Positions 1-7,576 of a stretch of DNA of 12,464 nucleotides are shown here, piece after piece (positions within the stretch are counted from its first letter, which is position 1; each line of letters begins with the position of its first letter). The stretch covers positions 1,549 through 14,012 of the forward strand of contig ONXX01000019.1 of the NCBI GenBank assembly GCA_900321955.1. The letters run 5' to 3'. The notes beneath the pieces were generated by a model. The model did no database searches and was not told where the DNA came from. It saw only the letters and a list, made by a program, of their open reading frames with translations. A program made the translations under genes and the position numbers. Origin of the DNA: an uncultured Bacillota bacterium. GTDB taxonomy: Bacteria; Bacillota_I; Bacilli_A; Erysipelotrichales; Erysipelotrichaceae.

Positions 1-1209
1 ACCGCTGTCGGCAACGCCAACAACGTCGTCTACCTGCATGACTACCTCTTGTGGGGTCTGGAAGCCGGGGCTGCCCTGTTCGGCGCCCAGTTTTTCGGTG
101 CCGGACAGTACAAGAATATGGCCAAGACCCAGGGCATCTTCTTAAGTCTGTCTTTTCTCAATGCCTTGTTCTGGATCATCGTCATCTTTACGGCAGGGGA
201 TAAGCTGCTTCTGTTTTATCTCAATGATCCTTCGATCATGCCGTATTCCTGGACCTACCTGAAGCTGGTGATGGTGTCGCTGTTCTTTATGTGCATTACC
301 ACATCCATCCGCTGCATGTACCAGTCGATGCACAGGACCAGAGTTTCCTTTACGATCTCGGCTTTTTATGTCTTATGCAACATCCTCTTGAATTACCTGT
401 TCATCTACGTCCTCAACAAGGGCGTTGCCGGTGCCGGCATGGGCGTACTGTTTACTGAGATCCTCATCTGCATCGGTTCGATTCTTTTTGTCTTATATGA
501 TAAGCCGGTCTTTGCCTGCGGCTTAAAAGAGATGTTCTCCTTTGGTTCCAACTTTGTCACACCTTTTGTGAAGAAAGTCTTGCCGATTGCCTTCAACGAG
601 ATGCTGTTTGGCTTTGGCCAGTCTTTGTTCAACAAGGCTTATGGCATGCTGGGAAGTGCTTCCATGGAAGCGATCTACATCGGTTCGGAAATCTTCTCGA
701 TGGCCTTGTTTGCCGTCTGGGGCTATGGCGAAGCGGTGTCGATCATCACCGGTACTTTATTGGGTGAGGGAAGGATCGAACAAGCCAAGGAAGAATCGCG
801 CTATCATCTGGGACTTTCCTTCCTGGTTGGCCTTGCCTTATGGGCCTTCATGGTTTTGTTCAGTCCGATGTTCTTAAGCCTTTATCACATCAGCGATCCT
901 TTCGTCTACGATTCTGCCACCAAGCTATTGGCGGTCTATGGCTTTAAAGCCTTCTTGAGGGTTTTCACGTATGTCATGTTCTGTACACTCAAGGCAGGCG
1001 GCGACTCCAAGATCTACAACCTCCTGGATTCCGGCATCATGTATGCTGTAGGTATCCCGATTGCCTTTATCGGCGTCTGGCTGGGCATGAAAGATGTGGT
1101 TTTATTGGTACTTTTGTGCCAGCTGGAACAGGTTGTAAGATTCTTTCTTACTTTGAAAAGATATAATAGTTATAAATGGGCAAATAACCTGACGGAGCTA
1201 GTAAAATAA
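1..1209 (+). CDS. MATE family multidrug/cation exporter, 5' end cut by window
   Basis: The reading frame is open from base 1 and ends at TAA 1207-1209. About 402 codons are present, so roughly 40-60 N-terminal residues are missing compared with the usual 440-460 aa. An in-frame TTG at 49 is not the true start, because homologous-looking sequence (AVGNANNVV, then a hydrophobic stretch) continues upstream of it. The protein is a string of hydrophobic helices. Near the start it has the MATE pattern GLEAGAALFGAQFFGAG, which resembles the family's G..G...l.aQ..Ga motif. The second half repeats the layout (GYGEAVSIITGTLLGEGR), as expected for the two six-helix bundles. The family exports drugs or metabolites in exchange for Na+ or H+ at the cytoplasmic membrane; the substrate cannot be read from the sequence. 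The stop is 1 nt before rimO, so the two are probably co-transcribed. The family call is firm; the function is not. Confidence 0.85.
   Translation, partial: TAVGNANNVVYLHDYLLWGLEAGAALFGAQFFGAGQYKNMAKTQGIFLSLSFLNALFWIIVIFTAGDKLLLFYLNDPSIMPYSWTYLKLVMVSLFFMCITTSIRCMYQSMHRTRVSFTISAFYVLCNILLNYLFIYVLNKGVAGAGMGVLFTEILICIGSILFVLYDKPVFACGLKEMFSFGSNFVTPFVKKVLPIAFNEMLFGFGQSLFNKAYGMLGSASMEAIYIGSEIFSMALFAVWGYGEAVSIITGTLLGEGRIEQAKEESRYHLGLSFLVGLALWAFMVLFSPMFLSLYHISDPFVYDSATKLLAVYGFKAFLRVFTYVMFCTLKAGGDSKIYNLLDSGIMYAVGIPIAFIGVWLGMKDVVLLVLLCQLEQVVRFFLTLKRYNSYKWANNLTELVK
1141..1167 (+). promoter_or_regulatory. Possible internal promoter before rimO
   Basis: A perfect TATAAT lies at 1162-1167, inside the last codons of the MATE gene and 44 nt before the rimO start. 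The local stretch is AT-rich compared with the rest of the gene. No good -35 hexamer sits 16-18 nt upstream: TTGTAA at 1133 is too far and TTCTTT at 1141 is too close. Treat it as a weak candidate that could let rimO and the kinases be expressed independently of the exporter. Confidence 0.25.
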
Positions 1210-1210
1210 T

Positions 1211-2512
1211 ATGAAAGTTGGATTTGTATCACTTGGCTGTGCCAAGAATCTGGTTGACAGCGAAAATATCATTGCCTTGTTTGATGATCCGTTTTTTGAA
1301 TATGAATATGATCTGAAGCAGTGTGAGATCATCCTGATCAATACCTGCGGTTTTATTCTCAGCGCCAAAGAAGAGGCGATCGATACGATACTGGAGATTG
1401 CCGAATACAAGAAAGACAAGCTGAAGAAGCTGATCGTGACCGGCTGCTTTGTGCAGCGTTACTACGAAGAAGTCCGGGAAGAATTTCCGGAAGTCGATCT
1501 TTTCGTAAAGATCTCCGATTATCCGAAACTGCCTGAGCTTCTCTCCAAACTGCTGGATCATCGCTTTGTCCACAGCTACGGCAAAAACCGTAAGCTGGCC
1601 AACAGTGCCTACACGGCGTATCTGAAGATTTCGGATGGCTGCGACAACCGCTGCACCTATTGTGCGATTCCTTTGATCAGAGGCAATTGTCATTCCTATC
1701 CGATCGAAGATCTTGTCGAAGAGGCAAAAATCCTCCTGGCAAGCGGCGTGAAGGAACTCAATATCGTTGCTCAGGATACGACTTATTACGGCCATGACCT
1801 CTACGGCCGTTTTGCCTTGAAGGATCTGATCCATGAACTGGATAAGCTGGATTTCAAGTGGATCCGTATCCTCTACATGTATCCCGATGAGATCGAAGAA
1901 GACCTTCTGGTCACGATGAAGGCCTGCAAGAAGGTCTTGCCGTATTTTGATATTCCGATACAGTATGGCAACGATGCGATCTTAAAGCTGATGAACCGCC
2001 GGGGCAGCGTAAAACTGATCAGGGAAAAGATTGATTTAATACGCAAATACTTTGATGATGCCTATATCCGTACGACGCTGATCGTCGGTTTCCCGCATGA
2101 GACAAAGGAAACCTTTGAAGATACGATGACTCTGGTGAAGGACATCCGTTTTGATTCTCTCGGCGCTTTTACCTATTCGCCGGAAGAAGACACCAAGGCC
2201 TACGAGATGGATGAACAGGTCGATGAAGAACTGAAGCAGCAGCGCTATGATGAGCTCATGTCCCTTCAGCAGAAGATCGCCGAAGAAAAGAACTTAAGCC
2301 GTGTTGGCAAGACCTATGAGGTTTTGGTTGAACGCTATGAATCCCTGTTTGACCGCTATGTGGCCAGAAGCTATATGTCAGCACCGGATGGAATCGATGG
2401 CATCATCTATATCCGCAGCGAGGATGAACTTCAGATCGGAGACTTTTACGAAGTTGAGATTTCCGGTTATAAAAACTATGATTTGACTGCTATAATGAAG
2501 AAAAAGAGGTAA
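1211..2512 (+). CDS. rimO: Ribosomal protein S12 (Asp) methylthiotransferase RimO
   Basis: A 433-aa radical-SAM enzyme that adds a methylthio group to a conserved aspartate of ribosomal protein S12 in the cytosol. The N-terminal methylthiotransferase domain starts with VSLGCAKNLVDSE, the RimO hallmark. Its three cluster ligands are C10, C46 (NTCGF) and C79 (TGCF). The radical-SAM CxxxCxxC is C144, C148 and C151 (DGCDNRCTYCAIP). A TRAM domain closes the protein at about residues 365-431 (DGIDGIIYI). Length is normal for RimO (about 440 aa). Minor departures from the usual consensus are IPIQY where most members have a PxQH segment, and CHSYPIEDL where RSRPIED is common. The ATG at 1211 follows the MATE stop by 1 nt. 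A GGAG at 1194-1197 is a rather distant ribosome-binding site, so translational coupling is likely. RimO is preferred over MiaB or MtaB because of the LGCAKNLVDSE start and the overall length. Confidence 0.93.
   Translation: MKVGFVSLGCAKNLVDSENIIALFDDPFFEYEYDLKQCEIILINTCGFILSAKEEAIDTILEIAEYKKDKLKKLIVTGCFVQRYYEEVREEFPEVDLFVKISDYPKLPELLSKLLDHRFVHSYGKNRKLANSAYTAYLKISDGCDNRCTYCAIPLIRGNCHSYPIEDLVEEAKILLASGVKELNIVAQDTTYYGHDLYGRFALKDLIHELDKLDFKWIRILYMYPDEIEEDLLVTMKACKKVLPYFDIPIQYGNDAILKLMNRRGSVKLIREKIDLIRKYFDDAYIRTTLIVGFPHETKETFEDTMTLVKDIRFDSLGAFTYSPEEDTKAYEMDEQVDEELKQQRYDELMSLQQKIAEEKNLSRVGKTYEVLVERYESLFDRYVARSYMSAPDGIDGIIYIRSEDELQIGDFYEVEISGYKNYDLTAIMKKKR
2488..2496 (+). promoter_or_regulatory. 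Candidate extended -10 promoter for the kinase pair
   Basis: TGCTATAAT is a perfect extended -10 (TGn followed by TATAAT) inside the last codons of rimO. It would start transcription near 2503, just before the AGAGG ribosome-binding site (2506-2510) and the ATG at 2519. No convincing -35 is seen, which extended -10 promoters can tolerate. It may allow the two sugar kinases to be made without rimO. Confidence 0.4.
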
Positions 2513-2518
2513 ATAATA

Positions 2519-3424
2519 ATGAACTATTATGTAGGAATCGATTTAGGCGGCACGAACGTCAGGATTGCCAAAGTGGATGATGATGGCAGAATCGTACAGG
2601 ATGTCATTGCGCCTTCTCATGGATTGGAAGGACCGGAGAAGATCGAGGAGAACATTCTTGAACTCTTGAAACAGTTCGACCTCAGTGATGTCAAATCCAT
2701 CGGTTTGGCTATTCCGGGTCCGGTAGACGGAGAAAGAAATGTCATCACTCAGGCAACGAATATTCCGGGCTGTGAGGGTTATCCTTTTGCGGCAAACATG
2801 GAAAGAGTAACCGGCGTTCCCGTATTTCTTGACAATGACGCCAATGCGGCCGGACTGGCGGAAGCTGTCCTTGGTGCCGGCAGAGGCTACCATGAGGTCT
2901 ATTTCCTGACCCACTCGACCGGTATCGGCGGTGCTTTGGTCATTGACGGAAAAGTCATTTCCGGACATAAGGGATATGCAGGTGAGGTCGCCAACGTCAT
3001 CGTTGATCCGGACGCAAAGCAATATCCGGTCTACCGTCATTTAAACCGCGGCGGTGTTGAATCTGTTGCCTCAGGCACAGCGATTGGCCTGATCGGCAAG
3101 GAACTGATCGGTGAAAAAGGCGATTCTGCCAGAAAAGTCTTCCTGTTAGCAGGAGAGGGCAACGAAGTTGCCGAAGCGATCATCGACAAGATGTCCAAGG
3201 ATTTTGCGACCTGTCTGGCTGCAATCTCCGCAATCTGTGCACCGGACTGCTTTGTCATCGGCGGCGGCTGTTCCCATTCTTCCGCTCTGTATTTTGAAAA
3301 GGTAAAGGAGTACTTCCGTTCCATGGCTCATGAAGCGATGAGAGATGTACCGATTCTGAAGGCACAGCTTTCCGAACCGGGTGTTCTCGGTGCAGCCATG
3401 ATCGGCAAATCCCATTTGAGCTAA
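2519..3424 (+). CDS. ROK family sugar kinase (glucokinase-like) lacking the zinc motif
   Basis: A 301-aa cytosolic sugar kinase of the ROK family, most likely phosphorylating glucose or a related hexose with ATP. The N-terminal phosphate-binding loop is GIDLGGTNVR (residues 6-15). The sugar-site motif LDNDANAAG holds the probable catalytic D107. THSTGIGGA (131-139) is the second phosphate loop, GHKGYAGE ends at E156 (a sugar contact in the family), and VIGGG (246-250) is the adenosine-side loop. Odd: most ROK kinases have EIGH followed by CxCGxxGCxE, which bind a structural zinc. Here the positions read GEVAN (N159 in place of His) and RHLNRGGVE, with none of the three cysteines, while the final Glu (E181) and the following SVASGTA are kept. 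The whole zinc site has therefore been lost together. Spacing to rimO is 6 nt and to the galactokinase 3 nt. Substrate is uncertain: glucose, N-acetylmannosamine, fructose or allose are all possible in this family. No DNA-binding domain is present, so it is a kinase and not a ROK repressor. Confidence 0.85.
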   Translation: MNYYVGIDLGGTNVRIAKVDDDGRIVQDVIAPSHGLEGPEKIEENILELLKQFDLSDVKSIGLAIPGPVDGERNVITQATNIPGCEGYPFAANMERVTGVPVFLDNDANAAGLAEAVLGAGRGYHEVYFLTHSTGIGGALVIDGKVISGHKGYAGEVANVIVDPDAKQYPVYRHLNRGGVESVASGTAIGLIGKELIGEKGDSARKVFLLAGEGNEVAEAIIDKMSKDFATCLAAISAICAPDCFVIGGGCSHSSALYFEKVKEYFRSMAHEAMRDVPILKAQLSEPGVLGAAMIGKSHLS

Positions 3425-3427
3425 ATT

Positions 3428-4705
3428 ATGAATTATCTTGATTTAAAACAGTACGTCTTATCCAAGGAGATCGACGAGGTCTTGTCCAAGATCATCTGCA
3501 GTGATGATCTTAACGATGAGAAAAAACGTTATCTGGATCTTCTGGATGAGGCTTACGAATTATATGGTGACGGAGATTATCATTTCATCTCTTCACCGGG
3601 CCGTTCGGAGATCGGCGGCAATCATACCGATCATCAGCACGGCCATGTCGTAGCTGCCGGCTTGAATATCGATAATCTGGTCGTCGTCAAGGCCAATAAT
3701 GACAATGTCGTTCATTACCGTGACGGTGCTTTCAAGATCCTGCCGGTCGATCTGGATGATCTGGAAATCCATCCGGAGGAGATCAATACATCCGAATCTT
3801 TAATACGAGGCATAGCCTATCGTCTGAATAAGCTCGGCTACCGTTACGGCGGTTTTGATGCCTTATGTAATTCCAGGGTTCTCGTCGGTTCGGGCATTTC
3901 TTCTTCCGCCTGCTTCGAAGTGATGCTGGTGGAGATCTTCAACAGCCTCTACAACGAAGACAAGATCGATCCGATCGAACGAGCCAAGATCGGCATGTTT
4001 GCCGAAAACGTCTATTTCGGCAAGCCGAGCGGGCTTCTTGACCAGATGGCTATCTCGGTCGGCGGTTTTGTGACGATCGATTTCCGCAAGCCGGAAGAGC
4101 CGTCCATTGAAAACTTCGATTTCTCTTTTTCCGATTACGGCTATGAACTGCTTTTGGTCAATACCAAGGGCGATCATTCCGATCTGTCCCATGAATATGC
4201 GGCAGTTCCGAATGAGATCAGAGAAGTCGCTCACGAATTGGGTGTCGACTATCTGGCCGATGCTTCATTAGAAAAACTGCTTGGCAATTTCAAAGAGATC
4301 CGGGAAAGAGTCAAGAATGACAGGGCGATGTTAAGAGCACTGCACTTCTACATGGAAGATAAAAGGGCAGTGGAAGAAAGAGAAGCGATCCGCAGCAAGG
4401 ATATCGAAAAACTGCTTTTCCTGATGAAGGAATCCGGCCGTTCTTCCTTTGAATATCTGCAGAACGTCTATCCGGCTTCCCGCGTCAATTCCCAATCCCT
4501 GTCCATCGGCTTATGTCTGGCCGATATGTATCTGAGACAGCAGGGAGCGTACCGTGTTCATGGCGGCGGTTTTGAAGGAACCATACAGCTGGTCGTTCCT
4601 GCCGACAAGATCGAAGGTTTACGCGAGCTGATGTCTTCAGTTTTCGGTGATGACTGCATCCTGCAGGTCAGGGTACGGCCGTTTGGCACAAAGACAGTAA
4701 TCTAA
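3428..4705 (+). CDS. galK: Galactokinase (GHMP kinase family), variant signature
   Basis: A 425-aa GHMP-fold kinase expected to convert galactose to galactose-1-phosphate in the first step of the Leloir pathway. The galactokinase signature is at residues 58-69 (GRSEIGGNHTDH), with R59 in the position of the catalytic arginine. The ATP loop is VGSGISSSACFE (153-164). The probable catalytic Asp is D205 in SGLLDQMA. The C-terminal GHMP motif is VHGGGFEGT (377-385). The signature departs from the common GRxNLIGEHTDY: the Glu that binds galactose in characterised galactokinases (Glu43 in human GALK1) is Asn65 here. From memory, such GGNHTDH versions occur in a Firmicutes branch annotated as galactokinase. 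The protein is also somewhat longer than E. coli GalK (about 382 aa). The start codon has only a weak upstream GAG and lies 3 nt after the ROK stop, so translation probably depends on coupling. The mgl sugar importer 3.3 kb away supports a galactose role. Another sugar-1-kinase is the main alternative. Confidence 0.82.
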   Translation: MNYLDLKQYVLSKEIDEVLSKIICSDDLNDEKKRYLDLLDEAYELYGDGDYHFISSPGRSEIGGNHTDHQHGHVVAAGLNIDNLVVVKANNDNVVHYRDGAFKILPVDLDDLEIHPEEINTSESLIRGIAYRLNKLGYRYGGFDALCNSRVLVGSGISSSACFEVMLVEIFNSLYNEDKIDPIERAKIGMFAENVYFGKPSGLLDQMAISVGGFVTIDFRKPEEPSIENFDFSFSDYGYELLLVNTKGDHSDLSHEYAAVPNEIREVAHELGVDYLADASLEKLLGNFKEIRERVKNDRAMLRALHFYMEDKRAVEEREAIRSKDIEKLLFLMKESGRSSFEYLQNVYPASRVNSQSLSIGLCLADMYLRQQGAYRVHGGGFEGTIQLVVPADKIEGLRELMSSVFGDDCILQVRVRPFGTKTVI

Positions 4706-4710
4706 AGAAA

Positions 4711-4737
4711 AAATGGTCTTCGATTTGAAGACCATTT
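4711..4737. terminator. Bidirectional terminator between galK and trpZ
   Basis: A perfect 11-bp inverted repeat (4711-4721 with 4727-4737, loop GATTT) lies between the converging stop codons of galK (4705) and trpZ (4738). On the minus strand it is followed by the U-rich complement of the A-rich run at 4705-4713. On the plus strand only a short TTT tail follows, running into the end of trpZ. It probably serves both operons, more strongly on the minus strand. Confidence 0.75.
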
Positions 4738-5523
4738 CTATTGTAATAACATGCGGTCATTATCCAGACTTTCCGCTGCATTTTGTTTAAACAGCTGACG
4801 AAGGGTATCGACCGTCATTTTTTCTTTTTCTTCTTTATTCAGATCCAGGATGATCCTTCCTTCATGCATCATGATCAAACGATCGCCGACATCGATGGCG
4901 GTCTGCATATTGTGGGTGACCATGATGCAGGTCAGCTTTCCTTCTTCGACCGTCTTTTCGGTGAGCTGCAGGATCTTTTCGGCACTTTGTGGGTCCAAAG
5001 CTGCCGTATGTTCATCCAGAAGCAGCAGTTTGGGCCGGCGTATGGTATTCATGATCAGGGTCAACGCCTGACGCATGCCGCCCGACAGGACACCCACTTC
5101 CATCATCAGCTTGTTTTCCAAGCCCATATTGAGACTTTCCAGTTTCTTTCTGAAAAGTTCACGGTCTTTTGCGCTGATCCTCGATAGCCAGCCGCCGCTT
5201 TTTGCCGCCAGGGCCAGGTTTTCTTCAATCGTCATGTGCGGCGCTGTGCCGGCCATCGGATCCTGAAAGAGATAGCCGATGTCGGAGGCTCTTTCGTGCT
5301 GCAGGGAAAGGGTGATGTCCTTGTCATCCATGACGATGTTTCCTTTTTCGCACAATATGGCACCGGACAGACAATTGAGCAGTGTCGATTTTCCCGAACC
5401 GTTAGCCCCGATCATACAGATAAACTCGCCGTCTTGAATGTTTAATGAAAGATCATTGATGGCGATCTTTTCATTGACGGTTCCTTTGTTGAATATCTTG
5501 GTGAGATGTGAGATCTGTATCAT
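4738..5523 (-). CDS. trpZ: ABC transporter ATPase, tryptophan-type (TrpZ-like)
   Basis: A 261-aa ATP-binding subunit that powers the importer on the cytoplasmic face. Walker A is GANGSGKST (39-47), the Q-loop is LFQDP (Q87), the ABC signature is LSGGMRQ (146-152), Walker B is LLLLDEH (166-172) and the switch His is H204 (MVTH). The stretch FQDPMAGTAPHMTIEENLAL is characteristic of the COG1101 group that partners COG4120 permeases and COG2984 binding proteins. Its ATG overlaps the permease stop by 4 nt (ATGA at 5520-5523), and an AAAGGAG lies just upstream within the permease gene, so translation is coupled. The stop TAG abuts the terminator hairpin. This family has often been mis-annotated as PhnK-like. 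Its assignment to tryptophan here rests on the Trp T-box upstream of the operon, not on the ATPase itself. Confidence 0.88.
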   Translation of the reverse strand: MIQISHLTKIFNKGTVNEKIAINDLSLNIQDGEFICMIGANGSGKSTLLNCLSGAILCEKGNIVMDDKDITLSLQHERASDIGYLFQDPMAGTAPHMTIEENLALAAKSGGWLSRISAKDRELFRKKLESLNMGLENKLMMEVGVLSGGMRQALTLIMNTIRRPKLLLLDEHTAALDPQSAEKILQLTEKTVEEGKLTCIMVTHNMQTAIDVGDRLIMMHEGRIILDLNKEEKEKMTVDTLRQLFKQNAAESLDNDRMLLQ

Positions 5524-6431
5524 GAACGGCTCCTTTGAATCGCTTTACGTCTCTGGTAGAGCGGATATTGACTTTTCAGGTAAGGGAGAGAGATGGTAAC
5601 AGCTACAATGCATGCGGAAACCAGTTTTAACATGTAGGCCGGCATATTGAAGCGCAAGGCGAGGGCATAGACGCTTCGAAAGATCAGAGAACCCAAAACG
5701 CAGTTGACAAGACGAAGCAGGGTCTTGTTTTTCTTATAGAAGATCTTGGATATAAGCAAGGATGCCAGGGCGATCGTCACCATGCCGTTGCCGATATCGA
5801 TGTTGACCGATTTCTGGGAGAGGCATAAGAGGCAGCCGGAAAGGGCAGTCAGACTGTTGGAAATGCACAAGGCGATGATCGTGATCTTGCGGGGATCCAA
5901 AGAGGAAGCCTCGACCATGATCGGATTATCGCCGGTCGCTTTGATCGCCAGACCGATGCGGATGTTTAAGAAACAGTAAAGAAAAGTGATGGCTGCCAGT
6001 ACAAAGAAGACATCGACGATCAAAAACGAAGCAGATTGGAATATGCTCCCCTGGCAGAGATCTTTGATCATCGTATAGATCGTTTTTGTTTTATTCAGGT
6101 TGAGCAAGGAAGAGTTTCCCATAATCGCAATGTCGATAGAATAAAGGCCGGTATTGACGATGATGCCGGATAATAGGGAATTGATGCCCAGATAGGTCTG
6201 TAACAGTGAGACCACAAAACCGGAGGCCATCCCCGCCAGCATTGCGGCAGGGACAGCCAGGAAAGGGTGTCCGCTGAGTGCCACGACAGCTGCTGTGCAT
6301 GCACCGAGCGTAAAACAGCCGTCTGTTGAAAGATCGCACACATTGAGGGTGAAATAACTCAGATATAATCCCAATACGGTCAAAGAACCGATCAGGGAGA
6401 GTTCAAGTGTGGTTGAAATAAGCGAAGACAT
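5520..6431 (-). CDS. trpY: ABC transporter permease, tryptophan-type (TrpY-like)
   Basis: A 303-aa integral membrane protein with about eight or more hydrophobic segments, belonging to the branched-chain/ribose permease superfamily (BPD_transp_2, COG4120 group). The N-terminal segment LSLIGSLTVLGLYLSYF is followed by DLSTDGCFTLGACTAAVV and then by LQTYLGINSLLSGIIVNTGLYSI, all typical of this permease class. It should form the membrane channel, probably as a homodimer, for the TrpX-delivered amino acid. It sits 5 nt after the trpX stop, with a GAGGAG ribosome-binding site inside the end of trpX, and overlaps trpZ by 4 nt. Substrate is inferred from operon context and the T-box. Confidence 0.87.
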   Translation of the reverse strand: MSSLISTTLELSLIGSLTVLGLYLSYFTLNVCDLSTDGCFTLGACTAAVVALSGHPFLAVPAAMLAGMASGFVVSLLQTYLGINSLLSGIIVNTGLYSIDIAIMGNSSLLNLNKTKTIYTMIKDLCQGSIFQSASFLIVDVFFVLAAITFLYCFLNIRIGLAIKATGDNPIMVEASSLDPRKITIIALCISNSLTALSGCLLCLSQKSVNIDIGNGMVTIALASLLISKIFYKKNKTLLRLVNCVLGSLIFRSVYALALRFNMPAYMLKLVSACIVAVTISLPYLKSQYPLYQRRKAIQRSRS

Positions 6432-6436
6432 AAATT

Positions 6437-7477
6437 TTATTGAAACTCCTCACCGGTTTCGATTGTTGCGATTTTAGTGCAATATGGTCCAAAGGCAGTC
6501 TTCAGCGTTTCCAGATCCAGTCCGAGTTTGGCAATGATGTCTTCATTGATGGTCGCTGTACCATTGTCAAAGGTCTTTACGCTGAGCGTTGAGATATCGG
6601 CGTTCTTATAAAGAACTTCATAGATCATATCGGCAGTTTCTCTTCCTAAATTGGCATAATCGACGCCATAACCCAGGAAAGCGCCGTTGAGGGCAAAGGA
6701 ATCGGCTCCCGTATAGTGTAAGATCCCGGCATCGGCAATTGCTTCGTAAATGGAAAGTTCGGCAGTCATAACCGTATTGTCGGTAGGGGTGAAGATGACT
6801 TCAACGCCTTCGGCAATCAAAGAACTGACGGCAAGCTTGATCTCATCCACATTTGTACCGGTCTTTTCGATGTATTCAATGCCTTTGGATTCAAAGAAGG
6901 CTTTGGCTTCCTTAATCGGGTTGGCGGAAGAATCCTGACCGACATCATAGAGCAGGCCGGCTTTTTTGACATCCGGATCCTTGGCGAGGATCAGATTCAT
7001 GATTGCGCCGGTATTGAGAAAATCGGAGGTGCCGGAGATATTGTGTCCCGGCGTTTCCAAAGAATCGACCAGACCGGCGCTGAGTGGGTCGGAGACGGCC
7101 GCAAAGATGACCGGTGTCTGATTATCTTCGGTCATCATCTGCATGTCGATGGCAACCGGTGTTGCAATGCCGACCATCAGATCGACGTTTTTGGATAAGA
7201 AGTTGGAGATGATCTGACGAAGGACGTTGGCATCCGCATTGGCATTGTCATAGAGGACCTCCAGTTTGACTTCTTCGTCTGTGGTGAGTTCATTCAGTCT
7301 TTCGTTGATGTTTTCGACGATCTGGTTTAAAGAAGCGTCATCGACATAGTTGCAGATACCGATGGTATAGGCTTGTGTTTCCTGGCTCAGAGCAGGGGTT
7401 TCATTATTGTTGTTTGAGCAGGCAGCCAGAGTGACAAGTACGAATAATGTGATGATGGCAGTTAAGATTTTTTTCAT
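6437..7477 (-). CDS. trpX: Substrate-binding lipoprotein, tryptophan-type (TrpX-like)
   Basis: A 346-aa ABC substrate-binding protein (ABC_sub_bind family, COG2984). It has an N-terminal lipoprotein signal: MKK, a hydrophobic core, then LAAC with the lipidated C20, followed by an Asn/Ser/Thr-rich linker. It should be anchored on the outer face of the membrane and deliver ligand to TrpY. The mature part has the two-lobed periplasmic-binding fold pattern: YTIGICNYVDDASLNQIV near the start, then PVIFAAVSDPLSAGLV, GTSDFLNTGA and TPTDNTVM, all typical of the family. The start at 7477 is supported by AAAGGA at 7486-7491. Family members are called tryptophan or tyrosine binding proteins. The UGG specifier in the leader RNA points to tryptophan or a close precursor. 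Confidence 0.88.
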   Translation of the reverse strand: MKKILTAIITLFVLVTLAACSNNNNETPALSQETQAYTIGICNYVDDASLNQIVENINERLNELTTDEEVKLEVLYDNANADANVLRQIISNFLSKNVDLMVGIATPVAIDMQMMTEDNQTPVIFAAVSDPLSAGLVDSLETPGHNISGTSDFLNTGAIMNLILAKDPDVKKAGLLYDVGQDSSANPIKEAKAFFESKGIEYIEKTGTNVDEIKLAVSSLIAEGVEVIFTPTDNTVMTAELSIYEAIADAGILHYTGADSFALNGAFLGYGVDYANLGRETADMIYEVLYKNADISTLSVKTFDNGTATINEDIIAKLGLDLETLKTAFGPYCTKIATIETGEEFQ

Positions 7478-7487
7478 TTTGATCGTT

Positions 7488-7530
7488 CCTTTCTTTCTTA
7501 ATGTTTGATTTCATCTTTTTTTCAGAAAGG
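7488..7530 (-). promoter_or_regulatory. Possible hairpin hiding the trpX ribosome-binding site
   Basis: On the minus strand CCTTTCT (7530-7524) can pair over 7 bp with AGAAAGG (7494-7488), which contains the Shine-Dalgarno of trpX. The loop is about 29 nt, so stability is modest. The 5' arm is formed by the last codons of the small leader ORF, so a ribosome translating that ORF would open the hairpin. This is seen as base complementarity only. Confidence 0.25.
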
Positions 7531-7554
7531 GCGCCATCGTTTGATTCTGTTCAT
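7522..7554 (-). CDS. Possible 10-codon leader peptide (MNRIKRWRPF)
   Basis: This short ORF lies between the T-box terminator and trpX, with ATG at 7554-7552 and TGA at 7524-7522. It has a better-than-average ribosome-binding site (GAGG at 7564-7561, 6 nt before the ATG) and encodes MNRIKRWRPF, with one Trp at codon 7. It would be transcribed only when the T-box reads through. Its final codons can pair with the trpX Shine-Dalgarno, so it could act by translational coupling. A 10-codon ORF can arise by chance, and a single Trp codon is weak evidence for ribosome-stalling control. It is reported because of the ribosome-binding site and placement. Confidence 0.3.
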   Translation of the reverse strand: MNRIKRWRPF

Positions 7555-7576
7555 TTTTCACCTCTTTTTCCGGGAC

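Noticed and set aside
292..303. Possible frameshift or damage in genes of the first operon
   Set aside because: All frames from the MATE fragment to galK are continuous, with family motifs in order. No interruption was found.
1229..1834. 201-codon minus-strand ORF opposite rimO
   Set aside because: It is a shadow of the rimO coding frame: no ribosome-binding site, no recognisable motif, and the plus-strand frame carries all RimO cysteines.
2543..3040. 165-codon minus-strand ORF opposite the ROK kinase
   Set aside because: A shadow of a clearly coding plus-strand gene, with no family resemblance or ribosome-binding site.
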